Shown here piece after piece: positions 47,227-55,899 of a stretch of DNA of 64,000 bases. The position numbers and the translations under genes are program-made. This DNA is from an uncultured Clostridia bacterium (lineage in GTDB: Bacteria > Bacillota > Clostridia > Oscillospirales > Acutalibacteraceae). The notes beneath the pieces are model-generated. The model had not been told where the DNA came from. It searched no databases and worked only from the letters and a program-made list of their open reading frames with translations. The stretch covers positions 1 through 64,000 of the forward strand of contig CALWPT010000023.1 in assembly GCA_944383495.1 (NCBI GenBank). Direction: 5' to 3'. The number at the start of each line of letters is the position of its first letter. Within the stretch, counting starts at the first letter, position 1.

Positions 47227-47275
47227 ATCGTACGCTTCCTTTCCAATGTCGGGCTGAGAACGCGACCCCAGACAG

Positions 47276-47314
47276 ACAAAAATGCCGCCCCTTTCCACAG
47301 GAAGGAACGGCATT
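47276..47314 (-). terminator. FMN-riboswitch expression-platform terminator
   Basis: AATGCCG (47281-47287) and CGGCATT (47308-47314) close a longer, slightly imperfect stem and are followed on the minus strand by a U5 run. It lies between the FMN aptamer and ribU. Confidence 0.75.
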
Positions 47315-47387
47315 CGGCCAGTCATGCAAAAAACGCTGCAAATGACCAATCAGATCATCTTTTTCAATTCGGAAAAGATTTTGCCGC

Positions 47388-47512
47388 CGCTTCTTCCATC
47401 CGGACTATCACCGTCGGCTTTGGAATCGCACCAAAATCTGCTTTCGCTCGCGGGCTCGCCGGACAAATGCCGGATTACCGCCGGTAGGGACTTTCACCCC
47501 GCCCTGAAGAGG
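47388..47512 (-). promoter_or_regulatory. FMN (RFN) riboswitch aptamer
   Basis: The minus strand shows the RFN-element blocks in order: TCTTCAGGGCGGGGTGAAA, TCCCTACCGGCGGT, GAGCCCGCGAGC, GGTGCGATTCCAAAGCCGACGGT and ATAGTCCGGATGG(A)AGAAG. It controls the downstream ribU gene, presumably by premature termination when FMN is plentiful. Confidence 0.95.
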
Positions 47513-47520
47513 CTAATAGC

Positions 47521-47549
47521 ATTATACAGCGCTCCTTCCAGTTTGTCAA
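47521..47549 (-). promoter_or_regulatory. Consensus promoter of the FMN riboswitch-ribU unit
   Basis: Perfect TTGACA (47544-47549), 17 bases, perfect TATAAT (47521-47526) on the minus strand. Confidence 0.9.
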
Positions 47550-47613
47550 CCGTTTGCGGCATAAAACATGGCTCCATCATTTTTTATGGATATTTCTGAA
47601 GCCTCCAGCGGCA

Positions 47614-47648
47614 TCCGACAGAAAATGCCCCTGCAGCCGTCTTATAAT
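47614..47648 (+). promoter_or_regulatory. Possible Spo0A-dependent promoter of spoIIGA-sigE
   Basis: TATAAT lies at 47643-47648 without a normal -35, and TCCGACA at 47614-47620 is a six-of-seven match to the reverse 0A box (TTCGACA) near the -35 position. In Bacillus the spoIIG operon has just such a Spo0A-activated sigma-A promoter. The match is short, so it is suggestive only. Confidence 0.4.
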
Positions 47649-47691
47649 AAAAGAGCGGCCGGAAACACGGCGGCCGGAGGAGGAAAGTCCC

Positions 47692-48549
47692 TTGGTTGTT
47701 TACATAGATGTTTTGGTTTGCCTCAATTTATTTGTCGATTATTTTCTGCTGTTGTCAGTTTCCCGGTTTTGTTCGGCCAGAACGCCCAATTGGCGGATGC
47801 TGGTTGCCGCTTTGTCAGGGGCGCTGACATCCCTCGTCATATTTCTGCCCAATCTCCCGGTTTTCCTGGATTTACTGCTTCAGCTGACAATGGCGGCAGG
47901 GATCGTTCTCGCAGCCTTTGGATTCGGCGGCCTGAAACGGTTTTTGCGCCTGTGCGGCGTTTTTTTCGGCATGACCTTCGCCTACGGCGGCATTATGATG
48001 GGGCTATGGCTTCTGCTCCGGCCACAGGGAATGGTCATCAATAACGGAATCGTATACTTTGATATCTCTCCCCCGCTTCTGATTGCGGCAACGCTGATCA
48101 GCTACGGAATCATTTCCCTAATCCGCCGGTTTCACCATAGCGCTCCCGCTGGAGAACAGCTTTTTCGCATCACGGTGTCTTTGGACAAACGACAGGTCGA
48201 ATGCGGCGCGCTGCTGGACACTGGGAATACCCTACGGGATTTATTTACCGATACGCCGGTTGTGGTCATGGATTTTGATGCCTGTCAATCCCTACTGCCC
48301 GCCCCCATCCGTCCGGTATTCGCCGGCATGTGCGATCCGCCGCCGTCCATACCGGTGGAGGGATTCCGCTTGATTCCATATTCCGCCGTCGGCGGCAAGG
48401 GCCTGCTTCCCGCTTTCTCTCCCGACTATGTGGAGATTTCCAGCGGTCGAAAAAAGCAGCGATATGATAAAGTGTACGTCGCCGTATCCAAGGAAAAATT
48501 ATCTGATCATTATGAAGCGCTGATCGGCAGCCAGCTATGGAGGTCTTGA
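47692..48549 (+). CDS. spoIIGA: Sigma-E processing peptidase SpoIIGA
   Basis: A 285-residue membrane aspartic protease that activates pro-sigma-E in the mother cell in response to the forespore. Five membrane helices occupy about residues 1-145. The C-terminal protease domain has LLDTGNTL with the catalytic Asp176, and later [10 protein letters not shown]. The start is a TTG (47692) with GGAGGAGGAAAG ahead, giving [16 protein letters not shown] as N-terminus. Its end overlaps sigE by 13 bases. Confidence 0.92.
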   Translation: MVVYIDVLVCLNLFVDYFLLLSVSRFCSARTPNWRMLVAALSGALTSLVIFLPNLPVFLDLLLQLTMAAGIVLAAFGFGGLKRFLRLCGVFFGMTFAYGGIMMGLWLLLRPQGMVINNGIVYFDISPPLLIAATLISYGIISLIRRFHHSAPAGEQLFRITVSLDKRQVECGALLDTGNTLRDLFTDTPVVVMDFDACQSLLPAPIRPVFAGMCDPPPSIPVEGFRLIPYSAVGGKGLLPAFSPDYVEISSGRKKQRYDKVYVAVSKEKLSDHYEALIGSQLWRS

Positions 48550-49256
48550 AATTGAAAATTCGCCGGTTCCTATTCCGTGTCAAACTCTTCTTTGCAAAAC
48601 TGCTCAGGGGTGACGTTCATTATATTAACGGCCCATCCGTTCTTCCGCCGCCCTTGTCAGCAGAGGAAGAAAACAAACTTTTACAGCGCAACGCCCAAGG
48701 AGACAGAGCGGCCCGGGATGAGTTGATCGTCCACAATCTGCGGCTGGTAGTTTATATTTCCCGAAAATACGACGCGGCCGGCGCCGGGCTGGAGGATCTC
48801 ATATCCATCGGAACCATCGGCTTAATTAAAGCTGTCAACACCTTCAATACGGAAAAAAATATTAAATTGGCTACCTATGCCTCCCGCTGCATCGAGAATG
48901 AAATCCTTATGTATCTGCGCAAAACCAAGCCGATGAAAACAGAAATTTCCATTGACGAGCCTCTGAACATTGATTGGGATGGAAACGAGCTGCTTCTTTC
49001 CGACGTTTTAGGCAGCGATCCGGATCTGGTGGGTCGGGGCATCGAGGTAGAGGATGAGCGTTCCTTAGTCGCCCGAATGGTCAACCAACTAGGGGGCAGA
49101 GAACGGCAGATCATGCAGATGCGCTTCGGCATGGGCGGGTATCCGGAGCACACCCAAAAGGAAGTGGCCGACACACTGGGAATTTCTCAGTCGTATATAT
49201 CCCGGCTGGAAAAACGGATCATTGGGCGGCTGAAAAAGGATTTAGAAAAGGTGTGA
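48537..49256 (+). CDS. sigE: RNA polymerase sporulation sigma factor SigE
   Basis: A 239-residue early mother-cell sigma factor. The first 20 or so residues form the basic, amphipathic pro-sequence removed by SpoIIGA. Region 2 has [21 protein letters not shown] and [10 protein letters not shown]; region 3/4 runs to [21 protein letters not shown], the DNA-contacting helix-turn-helix. The 13-base overlap with spoIIGA points to coupled translation, as in other spore-formers. Confidence 0.96.
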   Translation: MEVLKLKIRRFLFRVKLFFAKLLRGDVHYINGPSVLPPPLSAEEENKLLQRNAQGDRAARDELIVHNLRLVVYISRKYDAAGAGLEDLISIGTIGLIKAVNTFNTEKNIKLATYASRCIENEILMYLRKTKPMKTEISIDEPLNIDWDGNELLLSDVLGSDPDLVGRGIEVEDERSLVARMVNQLGGRERQIMQMRFGMGGYPEHTQKEVADTLGISQSYISRLEKRIIGRLKKDLEKV

Positions 49257-49326
49257 CCTTCACGGAGCCAGCCGGATCATTATGCACCGTCGGAGGGACG
49301 CAGCGACTCTTCGGCAGCGAAGCTAA

Positions 49327-49367
49327 AATCACATGGGGGCGGTCTTACTGACCGCCCCCATGTGATT
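49327..49367. terminator. Stem-loop between sigE and the convergent lipoprotein gene
   Basis: Perfect 18-base arms (49327-49344 and 49350-49367) around a five-base loop. Flanking A and T runs are short. As the only strong hairpin between converging genes it probably serves both. Confidence 0.7.
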
Positions 49368-49370
49368 CAT

Positions 49371-50294
49371 TTAAGCCCCTGCCGCCGTAGTGCCCGTGGT
49401 GGCTTGATTCTTGGAAAGAATTTTGGTAATCCGGTAGGTTCCGCCGTCCTCCTGTGCGCTTTCTTCGGTTGCCGCCTGGGATCCCGTATAGGAAACCTGG
49501 TATTCGTACTCTTCGGCTTTTCCATTCTGCCGGATCGTTACATACACCAGAAAATACGCGTTGCCCTGGTTCTCTTCAGGAACAATCAGGCCCAGTTCCG
49601 ACTCCGCGGCAGTAAAGGTCATCCCCGTCCGGGATTTGATGAAAAAGGAGGAGTGGGAGGCAAGCCATTCCCTGCGCATGGAGGTGGACAGCACCGCAAA
49701 CTGCAAAGGCCCAAAGCCTTCAGCCTCCCCTCTCAAATACATCTCGGCGCATTCCTTCGGCGTTTGCGGATCTATGGGATTGACCCATTGGAACAGCTCC
49801 TTTGTCTGCGCCTGGCCCGACTGATCCTTTGTCACCAGAACCAAAGAATCGCCTTCTTCTTTCCCGTCAAGCCCTATGGATTCGACTGTCAAGACTTCAT
49901 GCTCCTGATAGGAAAATTTTCCGTCTTTTTCTGAATAAAGATAGCCGCTGATCTGTTTTGTTTCACTGTCGTAGTATAGATAATACCAATCGCTGACCTT
50001 AATATCCACGCCGTCTTCCGTTACAGAGGCCACCTGCAAAAACGCATTCCTTTGGTTTTCAATCCGACGGTTGAAATCGCTGACCATACGGGGATTAAAG
50101 GTATAGGTTCCTTGATCGTTGCGGTAAGAAAACACAGCGGTTAAAAACAGGTTCTCTAAGGAAATCTGCTGAACGTTGTTGGGCGGCAATTTGGTGGAAA
50201 GCGCCCCGGCCTGAGAGCTCGTTTCCCGGTTGCAGCCTGAAAGCATTCCAGCGCATAAAGCCAGCATTAAAACGCCGGCGGCTAGTCGTTTCAT
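49371..50294 (-). CDS. Uncharacterised lipoprotein
   Basis: A 307-residue exported protein of unknown function. The signal peptide ends in a lipobox (LSGC) with Cys21 as the lipidated residue. The mature part begins with a Ser/Gln-rich linker and then alternates short strands and helices, with a YYLYYDSETKQISGYLYS segment, and ends in a Thr/Ala-rich tail. No catalytic motif is visible. The ATG at 50292-50294 is preferred over one three codons earlier, as AAAGG is nine bases from it. It is a single-gene unit converging on sigE. The stop lies three bases from the hairpin. Confidence 0.75.
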   Translation of the reverse strand: MKRLAAGVLMLALCAGMLSGCNRETSSQAGALSTKLPPNNVQQISLENLFLTAVFSYRNDQGTYTFNPRMVSDFNRRIENQRNAFLQVASVTEDGVDIKVSDWYYLYYDSETKQISGYLYSEKDGKFSYQEHEVLTVESIGLDGKEEGDSLVLVTKDQSGQAQTKELFQWVNPIDPQTPKECAEMYLRGEAEGFGPLQFAVLSTSMRREWLASHSSFFIKSRTGMTFTAAESELGLIVPEENQGNAYFLVYVTIRQNGKAEEYEYQVSYTGSQAATEESAQEDGGTYRITKILSKNQATTGTTAAGA

Positions 50295-50396
50295 GAAAGT
50301 CATCCTTTCTCAGCATTCAAAAAGCAAGCTATCGCATACTGGGACAATTATAGCATACCCCACTTTTCCATGCAACGGGAAAAAGACAAGTTTTTG

Positions 50397-50425
50397 TTGA
50401 TTTCAAAGCCTATTTGGTTTACAAT
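50397..50425 (+). promoter_or_regulatory. Promoter of the dgkA-era unit
   Basis: TTGATT (50397-50402), 17 bases, TACAAT (50420-50425), about 35 bases ahead of the dgkA start. Confidence 0.55.
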
Positions 50426-50459
50426 AAACAAAGATAATGGGGAAAGGCGGCGGGTTAGC

Positions 50460-50912
50460 TTGAGAGGCTTTTTTAAAGGATTTCAAAACGCGTTTTCCGG
50501 GATTATCCAGAGCGTCAAACTGGGGCGCAACGTGCGAATCCAAATGGTTGCGGGGGTTTATGCGCTGCTTATCTCCCCTTTTTTTGTCAAAAGCCGGGCG
50601 GAGGCCGGGGCGGTGCTCTTGACCGTGGCAATGGTGCTGTCGGCTGAGATCTTCAATACCGCGCTGGAGCGGCTGTGCGATATCACGGAGCCCAGCTTCA
50701 ACCGGCTGATTAAGTCTGCCAAGGATATTGCCGCGGGAGCGGTGCTGGTCTGCGCGGTTTTTTCCGTTTTGGTAGCGGCCGTTCTGTTTACCCGCCCGGT
50801 ATACTTCCACAGCTTTTTACAGTTCTGCGGAGCGCATTTGTGGTATCCTATTGGATTGGTCCTGCTGATGATTCCCGGTATTTGGTTCATTGTGGGCATT
50901 AAGCGGCGGTAA
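50460..50912 (+). CDS. dgkA: Diacylglycerol/undecaprenol kinase (DgkA family)
   Basis: A 150-residue integral membrane kinase; Firmicutes members phosphorylate undecaprenol and so help supply the lipid carrier for the cell wall. The signature EIFNTALERLCDI, with the catalytic Glu, is followed by KSAKDIAAGAVL. Three to four membrane helices are visible, the C-terminal one being longer than usual. The start appears to be TTG (50460), since the sequence LRGFFKGFQNAFSGI matches the usual family beginning; an AAAGGCGG sequence precedes it. It is followed by era 32 bases later. Confidence 0.87.
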   Translation: MRGFFKGFQNAFSGIIQSVKLGRNVRIQMVAGVYALLISPFFVKSRAEAGAVLLTVAMVLSAEIFNTALERLCDITEPSFNRLIKSAKDIAAGAVLVCAVFSVLVAAVLFTRPVYFHSFLQFCGAHLWYPIGLVLLMIPGIWFIVGIKRR

Positions 50913-50944
50913 CGCCGCTTCTTAACAAAAACAGGAGAAAAAAC

Positions 50945-51826
50945 ATGCAAAAAAATGCGTTTATTGCCATTGTTGGCCGGCCAAATGTTGGAAAATCCTC
51001 CCTGCTCAACGCTTTTTTGGGCCAAAAGGTAGCGATTGTCTCTGAAAAGCCGCAAACCACCCGTACTCGGATTACCGGTGTGCTTACAAAAAATGAGCTG
51101 CAAATGGTGTTTATTGACACGCCGGGCCTCCACAAGCCTAGGACGGTGCTGGGAGAACGGATGAACAGGGCCGTCGGCGACGGTATGGCCGATGTGGACG
51201 GATGTTTGCTGGTAGTGGAGGCCGGATCGCCGGTTTCCAAGGCGGATGAAAATTTGATCGGCCGCATGAAGGCGCGGAAGATTCCCGCGGTTTTGGCCAT
51301 TAATAAGATCGACCTGGTTGCCAAAGAAAAGCTATTGAGCCAAATTCTGGAGCTCAGCGGGCGCTTTAATTTTGCCGCCATCGTTCCTGTTTCCGCTAAA
51401 GAAGGAGACGGGGTTGACGAGTTGCTGCAAGAGCTAGAAGCGTTTGCAGCCGAAGGGCCGCATTTTTTTGACGGCGATACGCTGACCGACCAGCCGGAGC
51501 GGGTGCTGGCGGCGGAATACATTCGCGAGCAGCTTCTGCGGCGGCTGAATCAGGAGGTTCCTCACGGCATTGCGGTGGCGGTAGAAGCATTCAGGGAACG
51601 GAACGATGGACTGCTGGATATGGAAGCGATTATATACTGCGAAAAGGAAAGCCACAAGGGTATTGTGATTGGCAAGCGGGGCGAAATGCTGAAAAAAGTC
51701 GGTTCAGGCGCCCGGGCGGAAATGGAAGCTTTTTTTGGGTGCCGGGTCAATTTGCAGCTTTGGGTCAAGGTGAAGGAGGATTGGCGCAACCGGCAGGGGC
51801 TGATTCATCATTTTGGGTTAGACTGA
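50945..51826 (+). CDS. era: GTPase Era
   Basis: A 293-residue GTPase for 30S maturation. G1 is GRPNVGKS (residues 11-18), G2 contains TTRTRITG, G3 is DTPGLHKP and G4 is NKIDL. The C-terminal KH domain has the KRGEMLKKVGSGARAEME motif. AGGAGAAAAAAC precedes the ATG. It lies in the conserved dgkA-era-yqzL-recO row. Confidence 0.97.
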   Translation: MQKNAFIAIVGRPNVGKSSLLNAFLGQKVAIVSEKPQTTRTRITGVLTKNELQMVFIDTPGLHKPRTVLGERMNRAVGDGMADVDGCLLVVEAGSPVSKADENLIGRMKARKIPAVLAINKIDLVAKEKLLSQILELSGRFNFAAIVPVSAKEGDGVDELLQELEAFAAEGPHFFDGDTLTDQPERVLAAEYIREQLLRRLNQEVPHGIAVAVEAFRERNDGLLDMEAIIYCEKESHKGIVIGKRGEMLKKVGSGARAEMEAFFGCRVNLQLWVKVKEDWRNRQGLIHHFGLD

Positions 51827-51919
51827 TTTCCAGCCATTTCCGCACAGTATTTTTTTCCAGTGATAGCGGTTTTAAAAAAGGTGCACACTGTTAACAGAAC
51901 TTTTAACGGAGGTGCGGTC

Positions 51920-52090
51920 ATGACAAAACAGGATGAAAACTGGGAGCATTTTATGAAGACCGGCAGTGTACAGGATTATCTGAATTACTGTAATTTATAT
52001 ATGCCGCGGGATATCGCGAAGGAGGCGTCCATGCTTGCGTCTGACAACCGACGGACTGATCGTGAAGGAACAAAAGGTCGGGGAAAATGA
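51920..52090 (+). CDS. YqzL-like small protein
   Basis: A 56-residue protein behind CGGAGGTG. The start MTKQDENWEHFMKTGSVQDYL resembles the YqzL family (W-x-x-F-x-x-T-G), a short protein of unknown function always between era and recO in Bacillus. Here it also lies between them, and its last 19 codons overlap the beginning of recO in another frame. Confidence 0.7.
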   Translation: MTKQDENWEHFMKTGSVQDYLNYCNLYMPRDIAKEASMLASDNRRTDREGTKGRGK

Positions 52091-52784
52091 CCGGCTGGTG
52101 ACTGCGCTGACCCGGGATAAAGGCCTGATTCGGGCCTTTGCCCGGGGTGCGCTTGGCCTTAAAAACAAAAACGGTGCTGGAACGGGCCTTTTTTGCTACT
52201 CTCAACTGACTTTATTTTCAAAAGGCGATACATATACCATTGATGAAGCCGCTTTACAGCAATCATTTTTTTCGCTGCGCAAGGATATTGTCAAACTCTC
52301 CCTGGCCCAATATTTTTGTGAAATCGCAATAGTCATGGCGCCCCGGGAAACGGAAGCCGAGGACTTTTTGCGGCTTTTATTAAATGCGTTGTATCTTTTA
52401 TCGGAAACCAAACGCCCCGCATTATTAATTAAAGCGGCGGTAGAGCTGAAAACCGCTTGCCTTGCCGGGTACATGCCCGACGCGGGGGCCTGCGCCCAAT
52501 GCGGGACGAAAGAGAGCGCCGCTTGGTTTTTCAACGCCCGCAGCGGCCTTATCTTTTGTGACAGCTGCCGTCCGCCTGAGGGCACGGCGGTGGAATTGCC
52601 CTGCGCGCTGCGAGATGCGGTTTTGTATATTTCCGGGGCGGAGGTTTCCCGGGTGTTCGGATTCCAGCTGTCGGACAACGCTTTGGAAGCGTTGTCCAAA
52701 ATGACGGAGTATTATCTGCAAGTGCAGGCGGAATGCGGTTTTTCGACACTGGAATTCTATTACTCCATCGCAAGGCCAATGTGA
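52035..52784 (+). CDS. recO: DNA repair protein RecO
   Basis: A 249-residue recombination mediator that loads RecA with RecR. The OB-fold N-terminus begins TDGLIVKEQKVGENDRLVTALTRDKGLIRAFARGA. A zinc-binding C4 set follows in the helical domain (CAQCG near 150 and FCDSC near 177). The start is TTG (52035) with AAGGAGG ten bases upstream. It overlaps the yqzL-like gene by 56 bases and so is probably translationally coupled. Confidence 0.93.
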   Translation: MRLTTDGLIVKEQKVGENDRLVTALTRDKGLIRAFARGALGLKNKNGAGTGLFCYSQLTLFSKGDTYTIDEAALQQSFFSLRKDIVKLSLAQYFCEIAIVMAPRETEAEDFLRLLLNALYLLSETKRPALLIKAAVELKTACLAGYMPDAGACAQCGTKESAAWFFNARSGLIFCDSCRPPEGTAVELPCALRDAVLYISGAEVSRVFGFQLSDNALEALSKMTEYYLQVQAECGFSTLEFYYSIARPM

Positions 52785-52805
52785 ATTAAAGGAATGAATG
52801 AACAT

Positions 52806-55184
52806 ATGCTTGATATGGAAAAACACTATCGTATCCTGGAACTTGACAAGGTGCTGTCCAAGCTTGCGGAGGAATGCTCTTTTTTAGACGCCCGGGAAGC
52901 CGCCTTAGCCATCCGTCCCGCAGCGGCTTTATATGAGGCAAACGACCGCATGCGCGAAACGGTGGACGCCCATATGCTCATGGCCCGGTTCGGTACGCCT
53001 TCTTTCGGAGCGATTAAAAATGTCTCTTCATCGCTCTCGCGGGCGGGTGCGGGCGGAACGCTGTCCATGGGCGAATTGCTGCGAATCGCCGAGGTGCTGC
53101 GGGTGATCCGTTCCCTTTACCAATGGCGGGAGCATTGCGAGGGGCTTTCCACCAGCCTTGACCGGTATTTTGACGGGTTACAGCCCAATCAATACCTGGA
53201 GAATAGAATTACAGCGGCGATTGCGTCGGAGGAGGAAATGAGGGACAACGCCTCCCCCGCTTTGGCGGACATTCGCCGCAAATCCCGGGCGGCAGCGCTG
53301 CGGATTCGGGAACAGCTGGATCAGATTATTCGGTCGCCGGGGTACCAAAAATATTTGCAGGATCCCATCGTCACCCTGCGGGGCGGCCGGTTTGTAGTTC
53401 CCGTTAAGGCCGAATGCCGGAACGAGGTTCCCGGACTGGTGCATGATACTTCCGCGTCGGGGGCGACGGTATTTATTGAGCCCATGAAGGTGGTGGAGGC
53501 CAACAATGAAATTAAGGTGCTGGCCTCTAAGGAAGAAGCGGAAATAGAACGGATCCTGTCCGAGCTTTCTGTAGAGGTCGGAGGCTTTGCGCAAAGCATT
53601 GCCGATTCCTACCGCCTGCTGGTGGATCTGAACGTAATTTTTGCCAAGGGCCGGCTGGCGTATAATATGAAAGCCAGCGCCCCTGCACTGAACGACCAGG
53701 GGATCACTGAACTGCGAAAGGCCCGTCATCCCTTGCTGGATCCGCAAAAGGTAGTCAGCGTTGATATATCTCTGGGGAAGGATTACGATACGCTAGTAAT
53801 TACCGGGCCCAACACAGGCGGCAAAACCGTTACCCTGAAAACCCTGGGGCTTCTGTCCCTGATGGCTGCCTGCGGTTTGATGCTGCCGGTAGCCGATGGC
53901 TCCAAGGTCGCTATATATGAAGCTGTTTTGGCTGATATTGGCGATGAGCAAAGCATTGAGCAATCCCTTTCCACCTTCTCGGCTCATATCACCAACATCG
54001 TGTCCATACTCGATCGTGCGGATGAACGCTCGCTCGTGCTGTTAGACGAACTGGGCGCGGGTACCGATCCGATTGAAGGCGCCGCGCTGGCGATGGCGAT
54101 TTTAGAGCAGCTTCGGTTGGCCGGTGCGAAAATCGCCGCTACCACGCACTATGCTGAGCTGAAGGCTTATGCCTTGGATACAAAGGGCGTGGAAAACGCC
54201 AGCTGTGAGTTCGATGTGGCCACTCTGCGCCCCACCTATCGTCTGCTGTGCGGAACGCCGGGCCGGTCCAACGCCTTTGCCATTGCAGGCCGGTTGGGGG
54301 TAGATCACCTCACTATCAGCCGGGCGAAAGAGCTTGTGTCCTCTGATAAAGCCCGGTTTGAGGATGTGGTAGAGAAACTGGAGCGCGCCCGGCAGGATCA
54401 GGACGAAATGAAGGAAGAAGCCCAGCGCGCCTTGCAGGAGGCGCGGCAGGCACGCATGAAGGCCGAGCAAAAGGCCCGGGAGTTGGAGGCGGCCTGCCAA
54501 AAAGAACTGGACCAGGCCCGCCAGCAGGCAAAGCTTCTGGTTGACAAAGCCCGCGCGCAGGCGAATTTGCTGTTAAACGAACTGGAAGAGCTAAAAAAGG
54601 AAGCTTCCAAGGGCGGCGCGGGTGAAATGGTTCGCCGGGCCAGAGCAGCCGCCAAAAGCGGAATAGAAAAAATGGAACAGGCCGCCGACCCGGTGCGGGA
54701 AAAGCAAGATGGGGGGTATTCCCTGCCCCGTCCCCTACAGGCAGGAGACAGTGTGCTGATCGTGGATATTGATAAAAAAGGGACGGTTCTAACGCCGGGA
54801 AATGAGTCCGTTCTCGTGCAGGCGGGGATTATTAAAACCCGGGTGCCGGTGTCCAATTTAAAGCTGCTGGAAGATCGGAAATCCCCTGCCCCGGCTCCAA
54901 AGGGCCGGTTGGTGGTCAAACCGGATGCGTCGGCCCGGTCTGCGTCTATGGAACTGGACTTGCGGGGGCAAAACGCTGAGGAAGCCATTATGGAACTGGA
55001 CCGGTTTATTGATCAGGCGGTTCTAGCTGGAGTGCATACCCTCACGGTGATTCATGGAAAGGGCACCGGCGTGCTTCGCGGCGCGGTGCACCAGCATTTG
55101 AAACGGCATAAGATGGTAAGCCGCTTTCGCTTGGGGGTTTACGGCGAGGGCGAAGCGGGCGTGACCATTGTGGAATTGAAATAA
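52806..55184 (+). CDS. mutS2: Endonuclease MutS2
   Basis: A MutS2 protein of about 792 residues; it suppresses homologous recombination or rescues collided ribosomes, depending on the species. The core ATPase has Walker A GPNTGGKT, LADIGDEQSIEQSLSTFSAH and Walker B VLLDELGAGTDP. A long coiled coil (about 510-620), rich in Glu/Ala/Arg/Gln, follows. The C-terminal Smr nuclease domain has LDLRGQNAEEA and HGKGTGVLR. Three in-frame ATGs occur near the start (52794, 52806, 52815); 52806 has the best spacing from AAAGGA. Confidence 0.95.
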   Translation: MLDMEKHYRILELDKVLSKLAEECSFLDAREAALAIRPAAALYEANDRMRETVDAHMLMARFGTPSFGAIKNVSSSLSRAGAGGTLSMGELLRIAEVLRVIRSLYQWREHCEGLSTSLDRYFDGLQPNQYLENRITAAIASEEEMRDNASPALADIRRKSRAAALRIREQLDQIIRSPGYQKYLQDPIVTLRGGRFVVPVKAECRNEVPGLVHDTSASGATVFIEPMKVVEANNEIKVLASKEEAEIERILSELSVEVGGFAQSIADSYRLLVDLNVIFAKGRLAYNMKASAPALNDQGITELRKARHPLLDPQKVVSVDISLGKDYDTLVITGPNTGGKTVTLKTLGLLSLMAACGLMLPVADGSKVAIYEAVLADIGDEQSIEQSLSTFSAHITNIVSILDRADERSLVLLDELGAGTDPIEGAALAMAILEQLRLAGAKIAATTHYAELKAYALDTKGVENASCEFDVATLRPTYRLLCGTPGRSNAFAIAGRLGVDHLTISRAKELVSSDKARFEDVVEKLERARQDQDEMKEEAQRALQEARQARMKAEQKARELEAACQKELDQARQQAKLLVDKARAQANLLLNELEELKKEASKGGAGEMVRRARAAAKSGIEKMEQAADPVREKQDGGYSLPRPLQAGDSVLIVDIDKKGTVLTPGNESVLVQAGIIKTRVPVSNLKLLEDRKSPAPAPKGRLVVKPDASARSASMELDLRGQNAEEAIMELDRFIDQAVLAGVHTLTVIHGKGTGVLRGAVHQHLKRHKMVSRFRLGVYGEGEAGVTIVELK

Positions 55185-55307
55185 AGAATCCCTTGGCACA
55201 GGACGGCGCAAGCACGCAACCATGCAAGCCACGCAAAGGGCTTGGCGCACAGGCCATAGGCTAGGGATACGTATTGAAATCATGAAAGCTTCAGGAGGCG
55301 TTCAAAC

Positions 55308-55814
55308 ATGGCGACGCTGAACGTGGTGCTGGTGGAACCGGAAATCCCACAGAATACCGGCAACATCGCTAGAACCTGCGCGGCTACCGGGGCGCGGCTG
55401 CATCTAGTCGGCCCCATGGGGTTTACCATTGACGACCGCAAGCTAAAACGGGCGGGGCTGGATTACTGGCATTTTCTCGATATAACCTATTATGATTCTA
55501 CTGAGGAATTTTTCACTAAAAACAGCGGGCCCTATTATTATTTTACGACTAAGGCACTGCATACCCACACGCAGGTTTCCTATCCAGACGGGTGCTTTCT
55601 GGTATTCGGGAAGGAAACCAAGGGGCTGCCGGAAGCCCTTCTTCACGATCATCCTGAACACTGTGTTCGCATTCCCATGCTGGGCAAAGCCCGCAGTCTG
55701 AACCTGTCCAACGCTGTGGCGGTGGGGGTTTATGAAGCGCTGCGGCAATGGGAGTACCCTGCGCTGCAAAGCTATGGGCAATTGACACAATATCGCTGGG
55801 GAGAGGACAGGTAA
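55308..55814 (+). CDS. trmL: tRNA (cytidine(34)-2'-O)-methyltransferase
   Basis: A 168-residue SPOUT methyltransferase modifying the wobble base. It has LVEPEIPQNTGNIARTCAATGA at the N-terminus, FGKETKGLPE in the trefoil knot and IPMLGKARSLNLSNAVAVGVYE at the SAM-binding end, all typical of TrmL/CspR. AGGAGG precedes the ATG by ten bases. Confidence 0.95.
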   Translation: MATLNVVLVEPEIPQNTGNIARTCAATGARLHLVGPMGFTIDDRKLKRAGLDYWHFLDITYYDSTEEFFTKNSGPYYYFTTKALHTHTQVSYPDGCFLVFGKETKGLPEALLHDHPEHCVRIPMLGKARSLNLSNAVAVGVYEALRQWEYPALQSYGQLTQYRWGEDR

Positions 55815-55832
55815 TTTTTTCATAATTATCTC

Positions 55833-55861
55833 TTGAAAAAGCGGGTAAGAACGGTTACAAT
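55833..55861 (+). promoter_or_regulatory. Promoter of the pgk-tpiA-gpmI glycolytic set
   Basis: TTGAAA (55833-55838), 17 bases, TACAAT (55856-55861), about 38 bases ahead of the pgk ATG. No gapA or cggR gene is upstream, unlike in Bacillus. Confidence 0.6.
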
Positions 55862-55899
55862 AAAAAAGTGAAAAATTTAACAATCTTGGAGGATTTTGT

